Part shown: positions 15,982-24,567 of the stretch, in pieces | How the letters are laid out: each line of letters opens with the position of its first letter | Position numbering within the stretch: the stretch's first letter is position 1 | NCBI RefSeq assembly: GCF_002973525.1 | Contig: NZ_PVEN01000029.1 | Coordinates: forward strand, 1 to 51,411 | DNA length: 51,411 nucleotides | From: Paraburkholderia sp. BL21I4N1 | GTDB lineage: Bacteria > Pseudomonadota > Gammaproteobacteria > Burkholderiales > Burkholderiaceae | Direction of reading: 5' to 3' | The notes under the pieces: generated by a model | Told to the model about the DNA's origin: nothing | What the model saw: the letters and a program-made list of their open reading frames with translations, nothing else | Databases searched by the model: none | Program-made: the position numbers and the translations under genes

Positions 15982-16551
15982 ATGATCATGCATACCGACA
16001 CTGCTTTCGTCGTCCGCGAACGCCTGGCCTCGCGCGTTGTCCGGAACGCCGATGCACAACTCGAAACGAACGTGCCTGCCGCACTTTCCACCTGGCTGGC
16101 GTACCACGGCTTCCCTGATCCGCATTCGCGCTGCGTGAACGGCGAAACCCCGTTGATGCGCGCCGCGCAGCATGGCGAGGACGCGGTGGTCGAAGCGTTG
16201 CTCGCATTCGGCGCACGCGCCGACGCGCTCGATGACGACGGCAACCATGCGCTCTGGTTCGCGTGCCTGCACGGCGGCCCCGCGACCATCCTGCGGCTGA
16301 TCGACGCCGGCGCGCCGATCGACCATGTGAACGACGACGACATCACATGCCTGATGCATGCAGCCGCGAGCGGTCGCCTCGACGTCCTGCAGATGCTGCT
16401 TGCGCATGGGGCGAACGCAGAACTGTGCGCACCGGATGGCCGCAGCGCGCTCGACATGGCAGCCGACCTCGGGTTGCAACCGCTGCGCACGGCCCGACAG
16501 ATGGAAGGAGCGGGCACGCAACGTATCACTACAGCACCGGTCCTCCTCTGA
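15982..16551 (+). CDS. Ankyrin-repeat protein of the haemoglobin operon
   Basis: A 189-residue protein with three or four ankyrin repeats from about residue 45: NGETPLMRAAQHGEDAVVEAL, DDGNHALWFACLHGGPATIL, DITCLMHAAASGRLDVLQML and DGRSALDMAADLG. Ankyrin proteins mediate protein contacts; small ones are also found in other nif clusters. A TTG start at 15964 is possible, but the ATG at 15982 follows GAAGG at good spacing. Third gene of the divergent operon, 70 nt after its neighbour. Confidence 0.85.
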   Translation: MIMHTDTAFVVRERLASRVVRNADAQLETNVPAALSTWLAYHGFPDPHSRCVNGETPLMRAAQHGEDAVVEALLAFGARADALDDDGNHALWFACLHGGPATILRLIDAGAPIDHVNDDDITCLMHAAASGRLDVLQMLLAHGANAELCAPDGRSALDMAADLGLQPLRTARQMEGAGTQRITTAPVLL

Positions 16552-16619
16552 GATGTGAGCCATCGGTCGACGAGCCCATCGGCAGCGAACCCGGTACGGC
16601 CGGCATCGTCGACAGGAGA

Positions 16620-16925
16620 TCACAAGATGAATGGCCAACGCGTGTTTCCTCGCGACCGCGCCAGCATCGCCGCATGCAGGCGAGCCCGCACGCCATCGTC
16701 CTGCCATTCCCGCAACCTTCGCGAGCAGGTCATACCGCTACCGAAGTCCATCTCCGGCGGCAAGTCTTTCCACGGTATGCCGGTGAACAGCACGAACAGG
16801 ATGCCATTCAATGCAGCAGCGCGTTCATCAACACGCGGGCGTCCGCCCCGGGGCGATACCCGTCGCTCTGGCAGCAAGGCTTCGAGCGTTGGCCATAACT
16901 CTTCGCCGATTCTTTGTCTTGTCAT
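16620..16925 (-). pseudogene. IS5-family transposase N-terminal remnant
   Basis: Reads MTRQRIGEELWPTLEALLP, VSPRGGRPRVDERAALNG-like, FTGIPWKDLPPEM and SGMTCSRRLREWQDDGV, the N-terminal (DUF4096) domain of IS5-group transposases. The catalytic DDE region is missing. It lies between the ankyrin gene and the desaturase; no inverted repeats were identified. The rest of 16552-17077 shows nothing recognisable. Confidence 0.75.
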
Positions 16926-17077
16926 CCAACCTCAAACGTATACCCCTTGCTTTCGGATGATAGGCTTTGTTAGCGAGCCTTAAGAGGGACGTGCGTCGCG
17001 CGACCAGCGAAATCGGTCCACAGATCAGTCGAAAAATCGTATAGTTTGCAGCCTCGTGCGGTGTCGAAGTACCAACG

Positions 17078-18052
17078 TCACGAAAACCGCTGCACGACGA
17101 TCCGTTCCGGAAGCATCGCTTCGAGCATTCGCTGAGCACCGACGAGCCCGTATAGAGGGAGACTCATGTCGACGTGATGCGCGGTGTGCTCCATGATGTG
17201 ATGAAACAGCGCGCCAAAACGCCAGCGAAAGGTCAAGTGCACCGTCGTGGATACGAACGGATCCGAACGCCCCCATTTCGCGCGATCATCGTACCAGTGG
17301 ATTTGCGGATGCGTGTGGTGCGCGTACACGACGAAACCGACCATCGCGCACCAGAACAGGAACGGCACCCCGAACCCGCATGCGATTGACGGGATCACCC
17401 CCCGCTGCGTCGCGCGAGCGATCCACGCGAGCGCGCCGATCCATAGCAGTGCGAACACCGATACCAGCGTGCAGTCACAGAAGAATACTGGGCGCCGCGT
17501 CGGCATTGCGGCACGCGACGGGAAAAACATCTTCGTCCACCAAATTTCGATCATGTAGTAGAGACCAGGCGCGCAGCCGCTGCGATAGATCCGTTCCAGT
17601 GCGCGCCGTGGCCCACTCAAGGCGCGATATTCTTGGATCGTCAGCGGTGCCCACACAAAATCGACGCCTTTCAGGTTCGTGTAGCCATGATGCACCACGT
17701 TGTGACCCACTTGCCACAGGCTATACGGCGTGAGCGACGGCAGGAAGGCGATCCGGCCCAGCCAGCGGTGGAGCGTGCGGTGCCGGGTCAGGCTCTCATG
17801 ACATGCGTCGTGACCGATGACGAAGAGCCGTCCGATGACGAAGCCCGCCATGCATCCGAATACGGTCTTCAGCACGAACCCGTGCGCGAACACGCTCGCG
17901 GCGAGCGCACACAATAGTAAAACGTAGTCGAACACGAGCAGCAGAAGCGCGTAGGCGGTGCGGCGTTCGGCGAACGGCGTCAGCCACGAGCGGATGGCCT
18001 TGCGATGGGGCAATGGCTCATTGGCGGGAACAGGGTGATTCGGGCTGTTCAT
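17078..18052 (-). CDS. Membrane fatty-acid desaturase
   Basis: A 324-residue di-iron acyl-lipid desaturase. Three histidine boxes are seen: HDACHE, HNVVHH with GYTN after it, and HHIMEHTAHH near the C-terminus. Hydrophobic segments lie around residues 35-60, 65-85 and 195-245. It should introduce double bonds into membrane acyl chains and requires O2. It lies 105 bp after cyoD on the same strand, so it may be part of or follow the cyo operon. The substrate position cannot be read from sequence. Confidence 0.85.
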   Translation of the reverse strand: MNSPNHPVPANEPLPHRKAIRSWLTPFAERRTAYALLLLVFDYVLLLCALAASVFAHGFVLKTVFGCMAGFVIGRLFVIGHDACHESLTRHRTLHRWLGRIAFLPSLTPYSLWQVGHNVVHHGYTNLKGVDFVWAPLTIQEYRALSGPRRALERIYRSGCAPGLYYMIEIWWTKMFFPSRAAMPTRRPVFFCDCTLVSVFALLWIGALAWIARATQRGVIPSIACGFGVPFLFWCAMVGFVVYAHHTHPQIHWYDDRAKWGRSDPFVSTTVHLTFRWRFGALFHHIMEHTAHHVDMSLPLYGLVGAQRMLEAMLPERIVVQRFS

Positions 18053-18157
18053 GAAGAAAGACCGGTAGAACGGTGCAGCACAACACTACGCATGCGGTCG
18101 ACGGCTGCATGGCGTGTCCGCGATGATGTGACCAGACCGTTTCGCGCTGGCGGGGAG

Positions 18158-18490
18158 TCAGCGCGACATCATGTTCATGCTGACATTGTGCATCACCCAG
18201 ATCGTGCCGAAGATCAGGAACAGCGCGGCGAGCGCGGTGTAGCATAACGCCAGCACGTTCCAGCGCTGGCCGCGCGACAGGTCGAGATGCAGGAACGTCA
18301 CCAGTTGCACGACGATCTGCACGAACGCCAGGAACGCAAGCGCCATAATCGCGGAGCCGGACGGCAGCAACCGTTGCGCGACGATCGAGAATGAGCCAGC
18401 CGTCAGCAGCACGGCGAGCACGAAACCGGTGATATAACCGGCGACGTCACCACGCGAGGCGATCGTGGACGTCGAGTGTGAATGGACCAT
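18158..18490 (-). CDS. cyoD: CyoD, bo3 oxidase subunit IV
   Basis: A 110-residue membrane subunit of the cytochrome o ubiquinol oxidase with three hydrophobic helices (GYITGFVLAVLLTAGSF, ALAFLAFVQIVVQLVTFLHL, YTALAALFLIFGTIWVMHN). The MVHSHST start is followed by the usual polar N-terminus. The ATG lies immediately before the cyoC stop, so the genes are contiguous. Confidence 0.93.
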   Translation of the reverse strand: MVHSHSTSTIASRGDVAGYITGFVLAVLLTAGSFSIVAQRLLPSGSAIMALAFLAFVQIVVQLVTFLHLDLSRGQRWNVLALCYTALAALFLIFGTIWVMHNVSMNMMSR

Positions 18491-19099
18491 TTAGAGCATG
18501 CTCCCGAGATAGACAAACGAAAACACGCAGATCCACACGATGTCGAGGAAGTGCCAGAAGAGGCTCAGGCATGTCAGACTCGTGAGGTCGCGACCGGACA
18601 GTTCAGGCGAGCGGACGACCTGCACGACGAGCACGGCCATCCAGACGAGGCCGGCTGTCACGTGCAGGCCGTGGGTGCCAACCAGCGTGAAGAACGACGA
18701 CAGGAAGGCGCTGCGACTGGGCCCAGCACCGTTGGCGACCAGGTGCGAGAACTCGCGCAGCTCGAACGCGAGGAACAGCGCGCCAAGCACGAACGTCACG
18801 AGGAGCCAGCCGATCACGGCACCACGCCCCTGGCGCTGCGCGCCGAGCACCGCGAAGCCGTAGGTGGTGCTGCTCAGCAGCAGCGCGCCGGTTTCAAGTG
18901 CGACACCCGGGATGTCGAACAGGTCCCGTCCGGACGCGCCACCCGCGAACTGGTGCGCCATTACGGCGAACACGGCGAACAGCGACGCGAACAGAATGCA
19001 GTCGGTCATCAGGTACAGCCAGAAGCCGAACACGGTGGGCGTTGGGCCGTGGTCAGCGCTCGACCTGCCGTGATGGACGAGTAATGCAGATTGCGTCAT
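18491..19099 (-). CDS. cyoC: CyoC, bo3 oxidase subunit III
   Basis: A 202-residue membrane subunit of the quinol oxidase, with five predicted helices. Typical motifs are FGFWLYLMTDCILFASLFAV near residue 24, THGLHVTAGLVW and HFLDIVWICVFSFVYL at the C-terminus. It sits 3 nt after cyoB and directly before cyoD. Intact. Confidence 0.94.
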   Translation of the reverse strand: MTQSALLVHHGRSSADHGPTPTVFGFWLYLMTDCILFASLFAVFAVMAHQFAGGASGRDLFDIPGVALETGALLLSSTTYGFAVLGAQRQGRGAVIGWLLVTFVLGALFLAFELREFSHLVANGAGPSRSAFLSSFFTLVGTHGLHVTAGLVWMAVLVVQVVRSPELSGRDLTSLTCLSLFWHFLDIVWICVFSFVYLGSML

Positions 19100-19102
19100 G
19101 GA

Positions 19103-21109
19103 TCAGGTCTCCGCAGATTCGGGCAATTCAAGGTCGGCCGGGGTGGGTGCGCTGCCGCGTCGTGCTTCGATTTCGCGCACGCGCGAGGCCGGAATCACGT
19201 AGCCATGGTCGTCGCGGAAGCTACGCGCGATCAGCGCGGCGACGATCGCGACGAAGGCCAGCACGGCGAGCCACGTGATGTGCCAGACGCCGGCGAAGCC
19301 GAGCACGAGGCTGAATGCGCCGATCAGGAACCCGTCCGCGGTGTTCGACGGTAGGTGGATGTCCTCGTAATGCGCCAGTGCGGCATTTGCTGCGCCGCTC
19401 TCCTTCATGTGCACGAACGCGTCGAGCTGGTGGACGACCGGTATGCGCGCGAAGTTGTAGACAGCGGGCGGCGACGCGGTGGCCCATTCGAGCGTGCGGC
19501 CGTTCCACGGGTCGCCCGTCAGGTCGCCGTATTCCGGCTCGTTGCGATGGATCACGCTCACGACGACCTGGGCGATCTGGTGCACGACACCGAGTGCGAT
19601 CAGCACCACGCCGCATGCCGCGACGAACAGCCAGGGATGCCAGGTCGGATTGTCGTAGTGATTCAGGCGCCGGGTCATGCCCATGAAGCCGAGCACGTAG
19701 AGCGGCACGAACGACACGTAGAAGCCGACGAACCAGCACCAGAACGCCCGCTTGCCGAGCTTCTCGTTAAGCTTGAAGCCGAACGCCTTCGGGAACCAGT
19801 AATGGAAGCCTGCGAGATAGCCGAACACGACGCCGCCTATGATCGCGTTGTGAAAGTGCGCGATCAGGAACAGGCTGTTGTGCAGCACGAAGTCCACGCC
19901 CGGGATCGCCATCATCACGCCCGTCATGCCGCCGATCGTGAACGTGACCATGAAGCCGATCGTCCACAGCACGGGTGCGGTGAACTCGATGCGACCGCGG
20001 TACATCGTGAACAGCCAGTTGAAGATTTTCACGCCCGTGGGGATCGCGATGACCATCGTCATAATGCCGAAGAACGCGTTAACGTCCGCCCCGGAACCCA
20101 TCGTGAAGAAGTGGTGCGCCCACACGAGGAATGCGAGCACCGTGATCGCGCACGACGCGTAGACCATCGTTCTGTAGCCAAACAGCGGTTTCTTCGCAAA
20201 CGTCGCGATCACTTCCGAGTAGATGCCGAACGCGGGCAGCACGAGGATGTACACCTCCGGGTGGCCCCACGCCCAGATCAGGTTCAGATACACCATCGCG
20301 TTGCCGCCGAGCTCATTTGTGAAAAAGTGCATGCCTGCGTAGCGGTCGAGGCCGAGCAGTGCGAGCGTCACGGTTAGGATCGGGAACGTTGCCATGATCA
20401 GCACGTTCGAGCACAGCGCGGTCCACGTGAACACCGGCATCTTCATCAGCGTCATGCCGGGCGCGCGCAGCTTGACGATCGTCACGAAGAAGTTGATCGC
20501 GGTAATTAGCGTACCGACGCCGGAGAGCTGCAGACTCCAGATGTAGTAGTCGACCCCGACGCCGGGACTGAACTGCAGCTCCGACAGCGGTGGATACGCG
20601 AGCCAGCCGACCTGCGCGAACTCGCCGATCACGAGCGACAGATTGATCAGGATCGCGCTGATCGCCGTCATCCAGAAGCTCAGCGAATTCAGGAACGGGA
20701 AGGCGACGTCGCGCGCGCCGATCTGCAGCGGCACGACAAGATTGAAGAGGCCGACCATCAGCGCCATAGCCATGAAGAAAATCATGATGACACCGTGCGC
20801 GGTGAATATCTGGTCGTAGTGGTGCGGCGGCAGGTAACCGGGGCCGTGAAACGCGATCGCGAGCTGAAGCCGCATCATTACGGCGTCGACAAATCCGCGC
20901 ATGAGCATCAGCACCGCGACGATGATGTACATGATGCCGATCTTCTTGTGATCGACGCTTGTCAGCCACGTGGTCCAGAGCCACTTCCAGCGGCCGAGCT
21001 TCGTGAGCGTGACGATGACCGCCAGCACGATGAGCGCCATGAACGCGGCCGCGCCCATGATGATCGGCTGATCCAACGGAATCGCGCCGGGCGTGAGTTT
21101 TCCAAACAT
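19103..21109 (-). CDS. cyoB: CyoB, bo3 quinol oxidase subunit I
   Basis: Catalytic haem-copper subunit that reduces O2 to water and pumps protons. It has 668 residues and about 15 helices. The low-spin haem ligand lies in FTAHGVIMIFF. The CuB/Tyr site is GHPEVYILVLPAFG, further CuB histidines are in WAHHFFTMG, and high- and low-spin haem ligands are in LIAHFHNAIIGG. The gene is intact and overlaps nothing. In this window it is the only terminal oxidase; no fixNOQP is present. Confidence 0.96.
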   Translation of the reverse strand: MFGKLTPGAIPLDQPIIMGAAAFMALIVLAVIVTLTKLGRWKWLWTTWLTSVDHKKIGIMYIIVAVLMLMRGFVDAVMMRLQLAIAFHGPGYLPPHHYDQIFTAHGVIMIFFMAMALMVGLFNLVVPLQIGARDVAFPFLNSLSFWMTAISAILINLSLVIGEFAQVGWLAYPPLSELQFSPGVGVDYYIWSLQLSGVGTLITAINFFVTIVKLRAPGMTLMKMPVFTWTALCSNVLIMATFPILTVTLALLGLDRYAGMHFFTNELGGNAMVYLNLIWAWGHPEVYILVLPAFGIYSEVIATFAKKPLFGYRTMVYASCAITVLAFLVWAHHFFTMGSGADVNAFFGIMTMVIAIPTGVKIFNWLFTMYRGRIEFTAPVLWTIGFMVTFTIGGMTGVMMAIPGVDFVLHNSLFLIAHFHNAIIGGVVFGYLAGFHYWFPKAFGFKLNEKLGKRAFWCWFVGFYVSFVPLYVLGFMGMTRRLNHYDNPTWHPWLFVAACGVVLIALGVVHQIAQVVVSVIHRNEPEYGDLTGDPWNGRTLEWATASPPAVYNFARIPVVHQLDAFVHMKESGAANAALAHYEDIHLPSNTADGFLIGAFSLVLGFAGVWHITWLAVLAFVAIVAALIARSFRDDHGYVIPASRVREIEARRGSAPTPADLELPESAET

Positions 21110-21112
21110 GGT

Positions 21113-22009
21113 TTACTCCGTGGTCTGCGTGCGACAGGCGGCGTCGCGGAAGGCCGTGACGTTGCCGTTGTTGTATCGGGCAACGATGTTGCGGAAAAGG
21201 TGCTGGTCGATCGATGAGAAGTAGCGTACCGACTGCTTCTCGCTCGGCTTCGCGACTTCCGCGTATTCGTCCATGCTCAGGCGGTCCGGCGAAGCCTTGA
21301 CCTGCCGCACCCATGCGTCGAAGTCGGTGGCGCTCGTCGCGAGCGTGCGGAACTTCATGTCGGCGAATCCCTTGCCGCTGAAGTTGGCGGACATGCCTTC
21401 GAAATTTCCCGGTGCATCCGCGATCAGGTGCAGACGGGTCTGCATGCCGACCATTGCATATACCTGGGTGCCGAGTTGCGGGATGAAGAATGAGTTCATC
21501 ACCGAGTCCGACGTGATCCGGAAGTTCACCGGCGTATCGACTGGCACGGCGAGCTGGTTCACCGACGCAATGCCGAGGTCCGGGTAGATGAAGAGCCACT
21601 TCCAGTCGAGCGCGACCACCTCGACGTCGATCGGCTTCACACTCGACTGCAGCGGCCGGTACGGGTCGAGCTCATGCGTGGTGCGCCACGTCAGGATACC
21701 GAGGTACAGGATAATCAAGGCGGGGATCGCCCAGACGACGATCTCGATCGCCGTCGAGTGCGCCCATTTGGGTGCATAGACCGCGTGAAGGTTCGACGCA
21801 TGGTAGCGCCACGCGAAGAACAGCGTCAGCAGGATCACCGGGATCACGACGATCAGCATCGCCCACGTGGCGGTGGCGATCAGCGACTTCTCGGCCGCGC
21901 CGACGCTCCCTTTGGGATCAAGCACAGCCAGATCACATCCCGATAGACAGGCGCTCAATGTCGTGACGATGGCTATCGACCGTTTCCTTAAGGCTTTTCT
22001 GTCTGTCAT
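21113..22009 (-). CDS. cyoA: CyoA, bo3 quinol oxidase subunit II
   Basis: A 298-residue lipoprotein subunit. The basic N-terminus (MTDRKALRKR) and LSACLSGC lipobox region (cysteines 21 and 25) are followed by two helices near residues 45-70 and 90-110, then a periplasmic cupredoxin-like domain (DVEVVALDWKWLFIYP, NSFFIPQLGTQVYAM) lacking the CuA ligands, as expected for quinol oxidases. First gene of the operon; an FNR-type box lies 103-116 bp upstream. Confidence 0.94.
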   Translation of the reverse strand: MTDRKALRKRSIAIVTTLSACLSGCDLAVLDPKGSVGAAEKSLIATATWAMLIVVIPVILLTLFFAWRYHASNLHAVYAPKWAHSTAIEIVVWAIPALIILYLGILTWRTTHELDPYRPLQSSVKPIDVEVVALDWKWLFIYPDLGIASVNQLAVPVDTPVNFRITSDSVMNSFFIPQLGTQVYAMVGMQTRLHLIADAPGNFEGMSANFSGKGFADMKFRTLATSATDFDAWVRQVKASPDRLSMDEYAEVAKPSEKQSVRYFSSIDQHLFRNIVARYNNGNVTAFRDAACRTQTTE

Positions 22010-22111
22010 AGTGGTTAAGTCCGGGTTGTGGCACTTTTGACCTGAAGCTGGCTTGACGCATGCGGCATCACACTCGCAGCGTCATGGTCCGACAACCGGC
22101 CAGCTTTGTGA

Positions 22112-22125
22112 TTGATGTCGATCAA
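22112..22125. promoter_or_regulatory. FNR/Anr/FixK-type box upstream of cyoA
   Basis: TTGATGTCGATCAA, a perfect TTGAT-N4-ATCAA palindrome, centred about 109 bp before the cyoA ATG. It indicates control by an oxygen-responsive Crp/Fnr regulator. Activation or repression cannot be decided without the transcription start. Confidence 0.7.
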
Positions 22126-22387
22126 GGATGAACAAAGCGGCGGGGTGCGGTGCACTGACGCAGTGCGCGGGCTCAATCAGGCGATCGCCCATGTCTTCAT
22201 GGCTGAACTGAAGCAGAGCCAGGCTGCGAGGAATGGCCTCGATCTGGCAATCGAGGGTCGTAACGGAGCACGTGGCGCGGAACGAAGGACAGACTCTGCG
22301 GCGCCCGTGTGAGCAGGGGAACACCTTGCTGACGGTGCGGTTTGCGGGTAATGCAACGCTCGCAGCATTCTCGATGCGCGGGACAAT

Positions 22388-22401
22388 CTGATCCGGATCA
22401 G
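22388..22401. promoter_or_regulatory. Second palindrome, FNR-like
   Basis: CTGATCCGGATCAG, a perfect 14-bp palindrome that differs from the FNR consensus only at the two outermost symmetric positions. It lies 87 bp beyond the end of the hemN relic and about 380 bp upstream of cyoA. Confidence 0.35.
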
Positions 22402-22487
22402 CGAATACGCGCCTTGGCGTTGCTATTTCGGAGTTCGACGAACACTTCTCGTCGCGTTGTTTGCGCCAGCCACCGACGGTCGTGCCG

Positions 22488-22796
22488 CTAGATCAGTTTT
22501 GACCAGGACGCGCTCGAGGGGCGCTCCAGATAACCGTCGAACACCATGGCCACTGCACGCACGAAGAACCGGCCTTTTGGGGCAATCGAGATGCCGTTTC
22601 CATCGATGCTCACCGGTCCCGCCTCCCGGTATGGTTCCAGGGCAGTAAGCTCACTTGAGAAATAGCGGACGCAGTCGATCTGATGCGCTAGCGAGATCGC
22701 CGCGAAATTCAGCGGCACGCTGCACATGAGCGTCATGATCACCTCCCGACGCAACGCATCGTCAGGCGATAGGGCAATTCCGCGTTCGACCGGCAA
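22488..22796 (-). pseudogene. hemN 3' remnant (coproporphyrinogen III dehydrogenase)
   Basis: About 100 residues matching the C-terminal HemN domain: ERGIALSPDDALRREVIMTLMC, NFAAISLAHQIDCVRYFSSEL, and GRFFVRAVAMVFDGYLE ending WSKLI. The radical-SAM core and everything upstream of residue ~350 of the family are missing. HemN allows haem synthesis without oxygen and is commonly FNR-regulated. The truncated piece cannot be functional alone. Confidence 0.75.
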
Positions 22797-22913
22797 CCGG
22801 CTGGGTACCGGTCAATGCGGGTGAAGGCCAATAGTCCGGCCTCAAGGCTCCCGCTATCTCGACATTCCGACGCGTGACCCGATGTCGCATCTTGACTTCG
22901 GGCTCGGGACCGG

Positions 22914-22927
22914 TTGATCCTGCGCAA
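22914..22927. promoter_or_regulatory. FNR-like box upstream of the ompW relic
   Basis: TTGATCCTGCGCAA matches TTGAT-N4-ATCAA at 8 of 10 fixed positions, 57 bp before the ATG of the ompW relic. ompW is a common FNR target in Gram-negative bacteria, so the match fits context. Confidence 0.4.
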
Positions 22928-22984
22928 GGACCACCCTGATTTGCGCGTCGACAATTCCCCGCATACGTCAACAAGGGGAAAGCG

Positions 22985-23657
22985 ATGAAGCACATGATTA
23001 ACGCCGTGATGATCGTGGCAAGCCTGTGCGCTACCGGTTTATTCGAAGTACGGGCATACGCGAATGACGTAAGCGCGAACGGAAGCACGATGGCAGGCGC
23101 GGTGCCGGCGGACGGGACCCACGCCGGTGACGTACTCGTGCGTTTGCGTGCCATCTCGATCGAGCCGGAAGTACACACCAGCGGCACGTTGTCGTCGCTC
23201 GGCATGGGTGTCAATAACGCACTCGTGCCGGAGTTGAACCTGACCTATATGATCCGCGACGCGATCGGCGTCGAGCTGATTCTCGGTACCTCGCGGCAAC
23301 ACGTGACGTCTGGTCTCTGCGATCTGGGTGGCGTGAACGTGCTACGACCGACACTGCTGCAATATCACTTCAACCATGCTGGCATGATCCGACCGTATGC
23401 CGGCGCGGGGGTCAACTACACGTACTTCTACAACGACGGCCTGAGCGCGGGCCCAGAAGGCACCCCAGGTGTCACGCAGCAGCTTCGGTCCGGCGGTGCA
23501 TGCTGGCGCCGACGTGCATATCACGAAGACCGTCTTTCTCAACGCGGATATCAAGAAGATCTGAATGCACACGGATGCCTCGGTCGGCGGCAGTTCGTTG
23601 GGCCGACTGGACATCGACCCGCTAGTACTGGGAACAGGCGTTGGAATGAAATTCTAG
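22985..23657 (+). pseudogene. OmpW-family outer-membrane protein, broken
   Basis: Starts MKHMINAVMIVASLCATG (signal-like), then DVLVRLRAISIEPEV, VPELNLTYMIRDAIGVEL, IRPYAGAGVNYTYFYNDG. A frameshift near 23485 is needed to continue as HAGADVHITKTVFLNADIKK. An in-frame TGA at 23562-23564 stands where the family has tryptophan, and the reading then resumes MHTDASVGGSSLGRLDIDP to VGMKF and TAG at 23655. Two independent lesions make it a pseudogene. OmpW proteins are eight-stranded barrels, often induced in low oxygen. Confidence 0.85.
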
Positions 23658-23689
23658 CGAGCGCAGCGAGTGTTCCGTTCCGTTGTTAA

Positions 23690-23803
23690 GTGCGCACGCT
23701 GCTCGGACTGGGCGCCGATCCGGCTGTGCATTACCAGGACGACTTCACTGCCATCGACATGGCGGCCAGCCTCGACTACCTGCAACTGCTGCGTCAAACC
23801 TGA
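23690..23803 (+). pseudogene. Ankyrin-repeat C-terminal remnant
   Basis: 37 residues reading VRTLLGLGADPAVHYQDD, FTAIDMAASLDYLQLLRQT then TGA, an ankyrin-like end. A TAA stop directly precedes it, so nothing upstream joins. It immediately precedes nifO. Confidence 0.4.
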
Positions 23804-23814
23804 GAACGCCGGCA

Positions 23815-24264
23815 ATGGTCCCACCTCACCATCTACAAAAACCCGGCTGCTCCGGCAATGCGCGCCAGAAAGCCCTGCTGCGCATGGCCGGCCACACGCT
23901 CGACGTGTGCAACCTACTGAGCTGGCCTTGGACCGCCGCACGCTGCAGGGCCTTCATGGCGCCGCAGCCGGTCTGCGAGTGGTTCAACCGCGCGGCACCG
24001 CGCATCAAGTCGAGCGAAGTGGTGCCGGAAACGATCGACGCCAATGTCGCGCTGGCGCTGTTGCTGGCCGAGCCGCTGCTGTTCCGCCGGTCGCTGATGC
24101 AATGCGACGAGCGCCGTATGGTCGGCTCCAATTCGACCCTGGTGTACACCTGGATCGGGCTCGGCGCGCACGCACCGGTCCCGGACATGCTGCTCGAAGA
24201 CTGCGCCGCAATGACAGACCACAGCTCGCACCAACGCGCGATCCGCTGCGCCCCATCCACCTGA
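23815..24264 (+). CDS. nifO: NifO-like ArsC-family nitrogenase-associated protein
   Basis: A 149-residue protein of the ArsC/Spx thioredoxin-like fold: KPGCSGNARQKALLRMAGHTLDV near residues 9-31, then NRAAPRIKSSEVVPETID, PLLFRRSLMQCDERRMVG and IGLG. NifO is linked to nitrogenase, with a suggested role in molybdenum handling. The first nine residues (MVPPHHLQK) do not fit the family; in another frame the DNA encodes SHLTIYKNP, matching the expected strand. A one-base loss in the C-run near 23840 probably altered the N-terminus. Product may still be made. Confidence 0.75.
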   Translation: MVPPHHLQKPGCSGNARQKALLRMAGHTLDVCNLLSWPWTAARCRAFMAPQPVCEWFNRAAPRIKSSEVVPETIDANVALALLLAEPLLFRRSLMQCDERRMVGSNSTLVYTWIGLGAHAPVPDMLLEDCAAMTDHSSHQRAIRCAPST

Positions 24265-24282
24265 AACGGAGATCGGATCACC

Positions 24283-24519
24283 ATGCCCCTGTACGACTAC
24301 CGCTGCGCGGCCTGCGGCCACGCATTCGAAACGCTGGTGCGCGCCGGCCACACGCCCGTCTGCCCGCAATGCGGCGGCACCGCGCTGGACAAGCAGGTCA
24401 GCGCGCCGGCCTCGCCCGGCAAGAGCCGCGCGATCATCTCCTTCGCGCGGCGTCAGGCGGCCCGCGAAGGGCACCTCAGCAACTATTCGCCGGCCGAGCG
24501 CTGCAAGCTGCTGCGCTAA
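24283..24519 (+). CDS. FmdB-type zinc-ribbon protein
   Basis: A 78-residue protein with the FmdB/CxxC zinc-ribbon pattern: MPLYDYRCAACGHAFE and CPQCGG give the two CxxC pairs. The tail (RAIISFARRQAAREGHLSNY, SPAERCKLL) is basic. It follows nifO by 18 nt and belongs to that short operon. The family is described as putative regulatory; no specific function can be stated. Confidence 0.85.
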   Translation: MPLYDYRCAACGHAFETLVRAGHTPVCPQCGGTALDKQVSAPASPGKSRAIISFARRQAAREGHLSNYSPAERCKLLR

Positions 24520-24567
24520 GCCGAACGGGGAATCGCGCTGTCGATGCATGTGAACTTCGAGGGGCGC

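Larger units (their letters stand above)
22010..22487. other. Intergenic region upstream of cyoA with regulatory palindromes
   Basis: No gene recognised in these 478 bp. The region holds the FNR/Anr-type box at 22112-22125 and a perfect palindrome at 22388-22401; both are listed separately. Short ORFs here have no protein-like features that I can name. Confidence 0.5.

Noticed and set aside
19355..20377. 340-codon plus-strand frame opposite cyoB
   Set aside because: His/Glu/Arg-rich shadow of cyoB.
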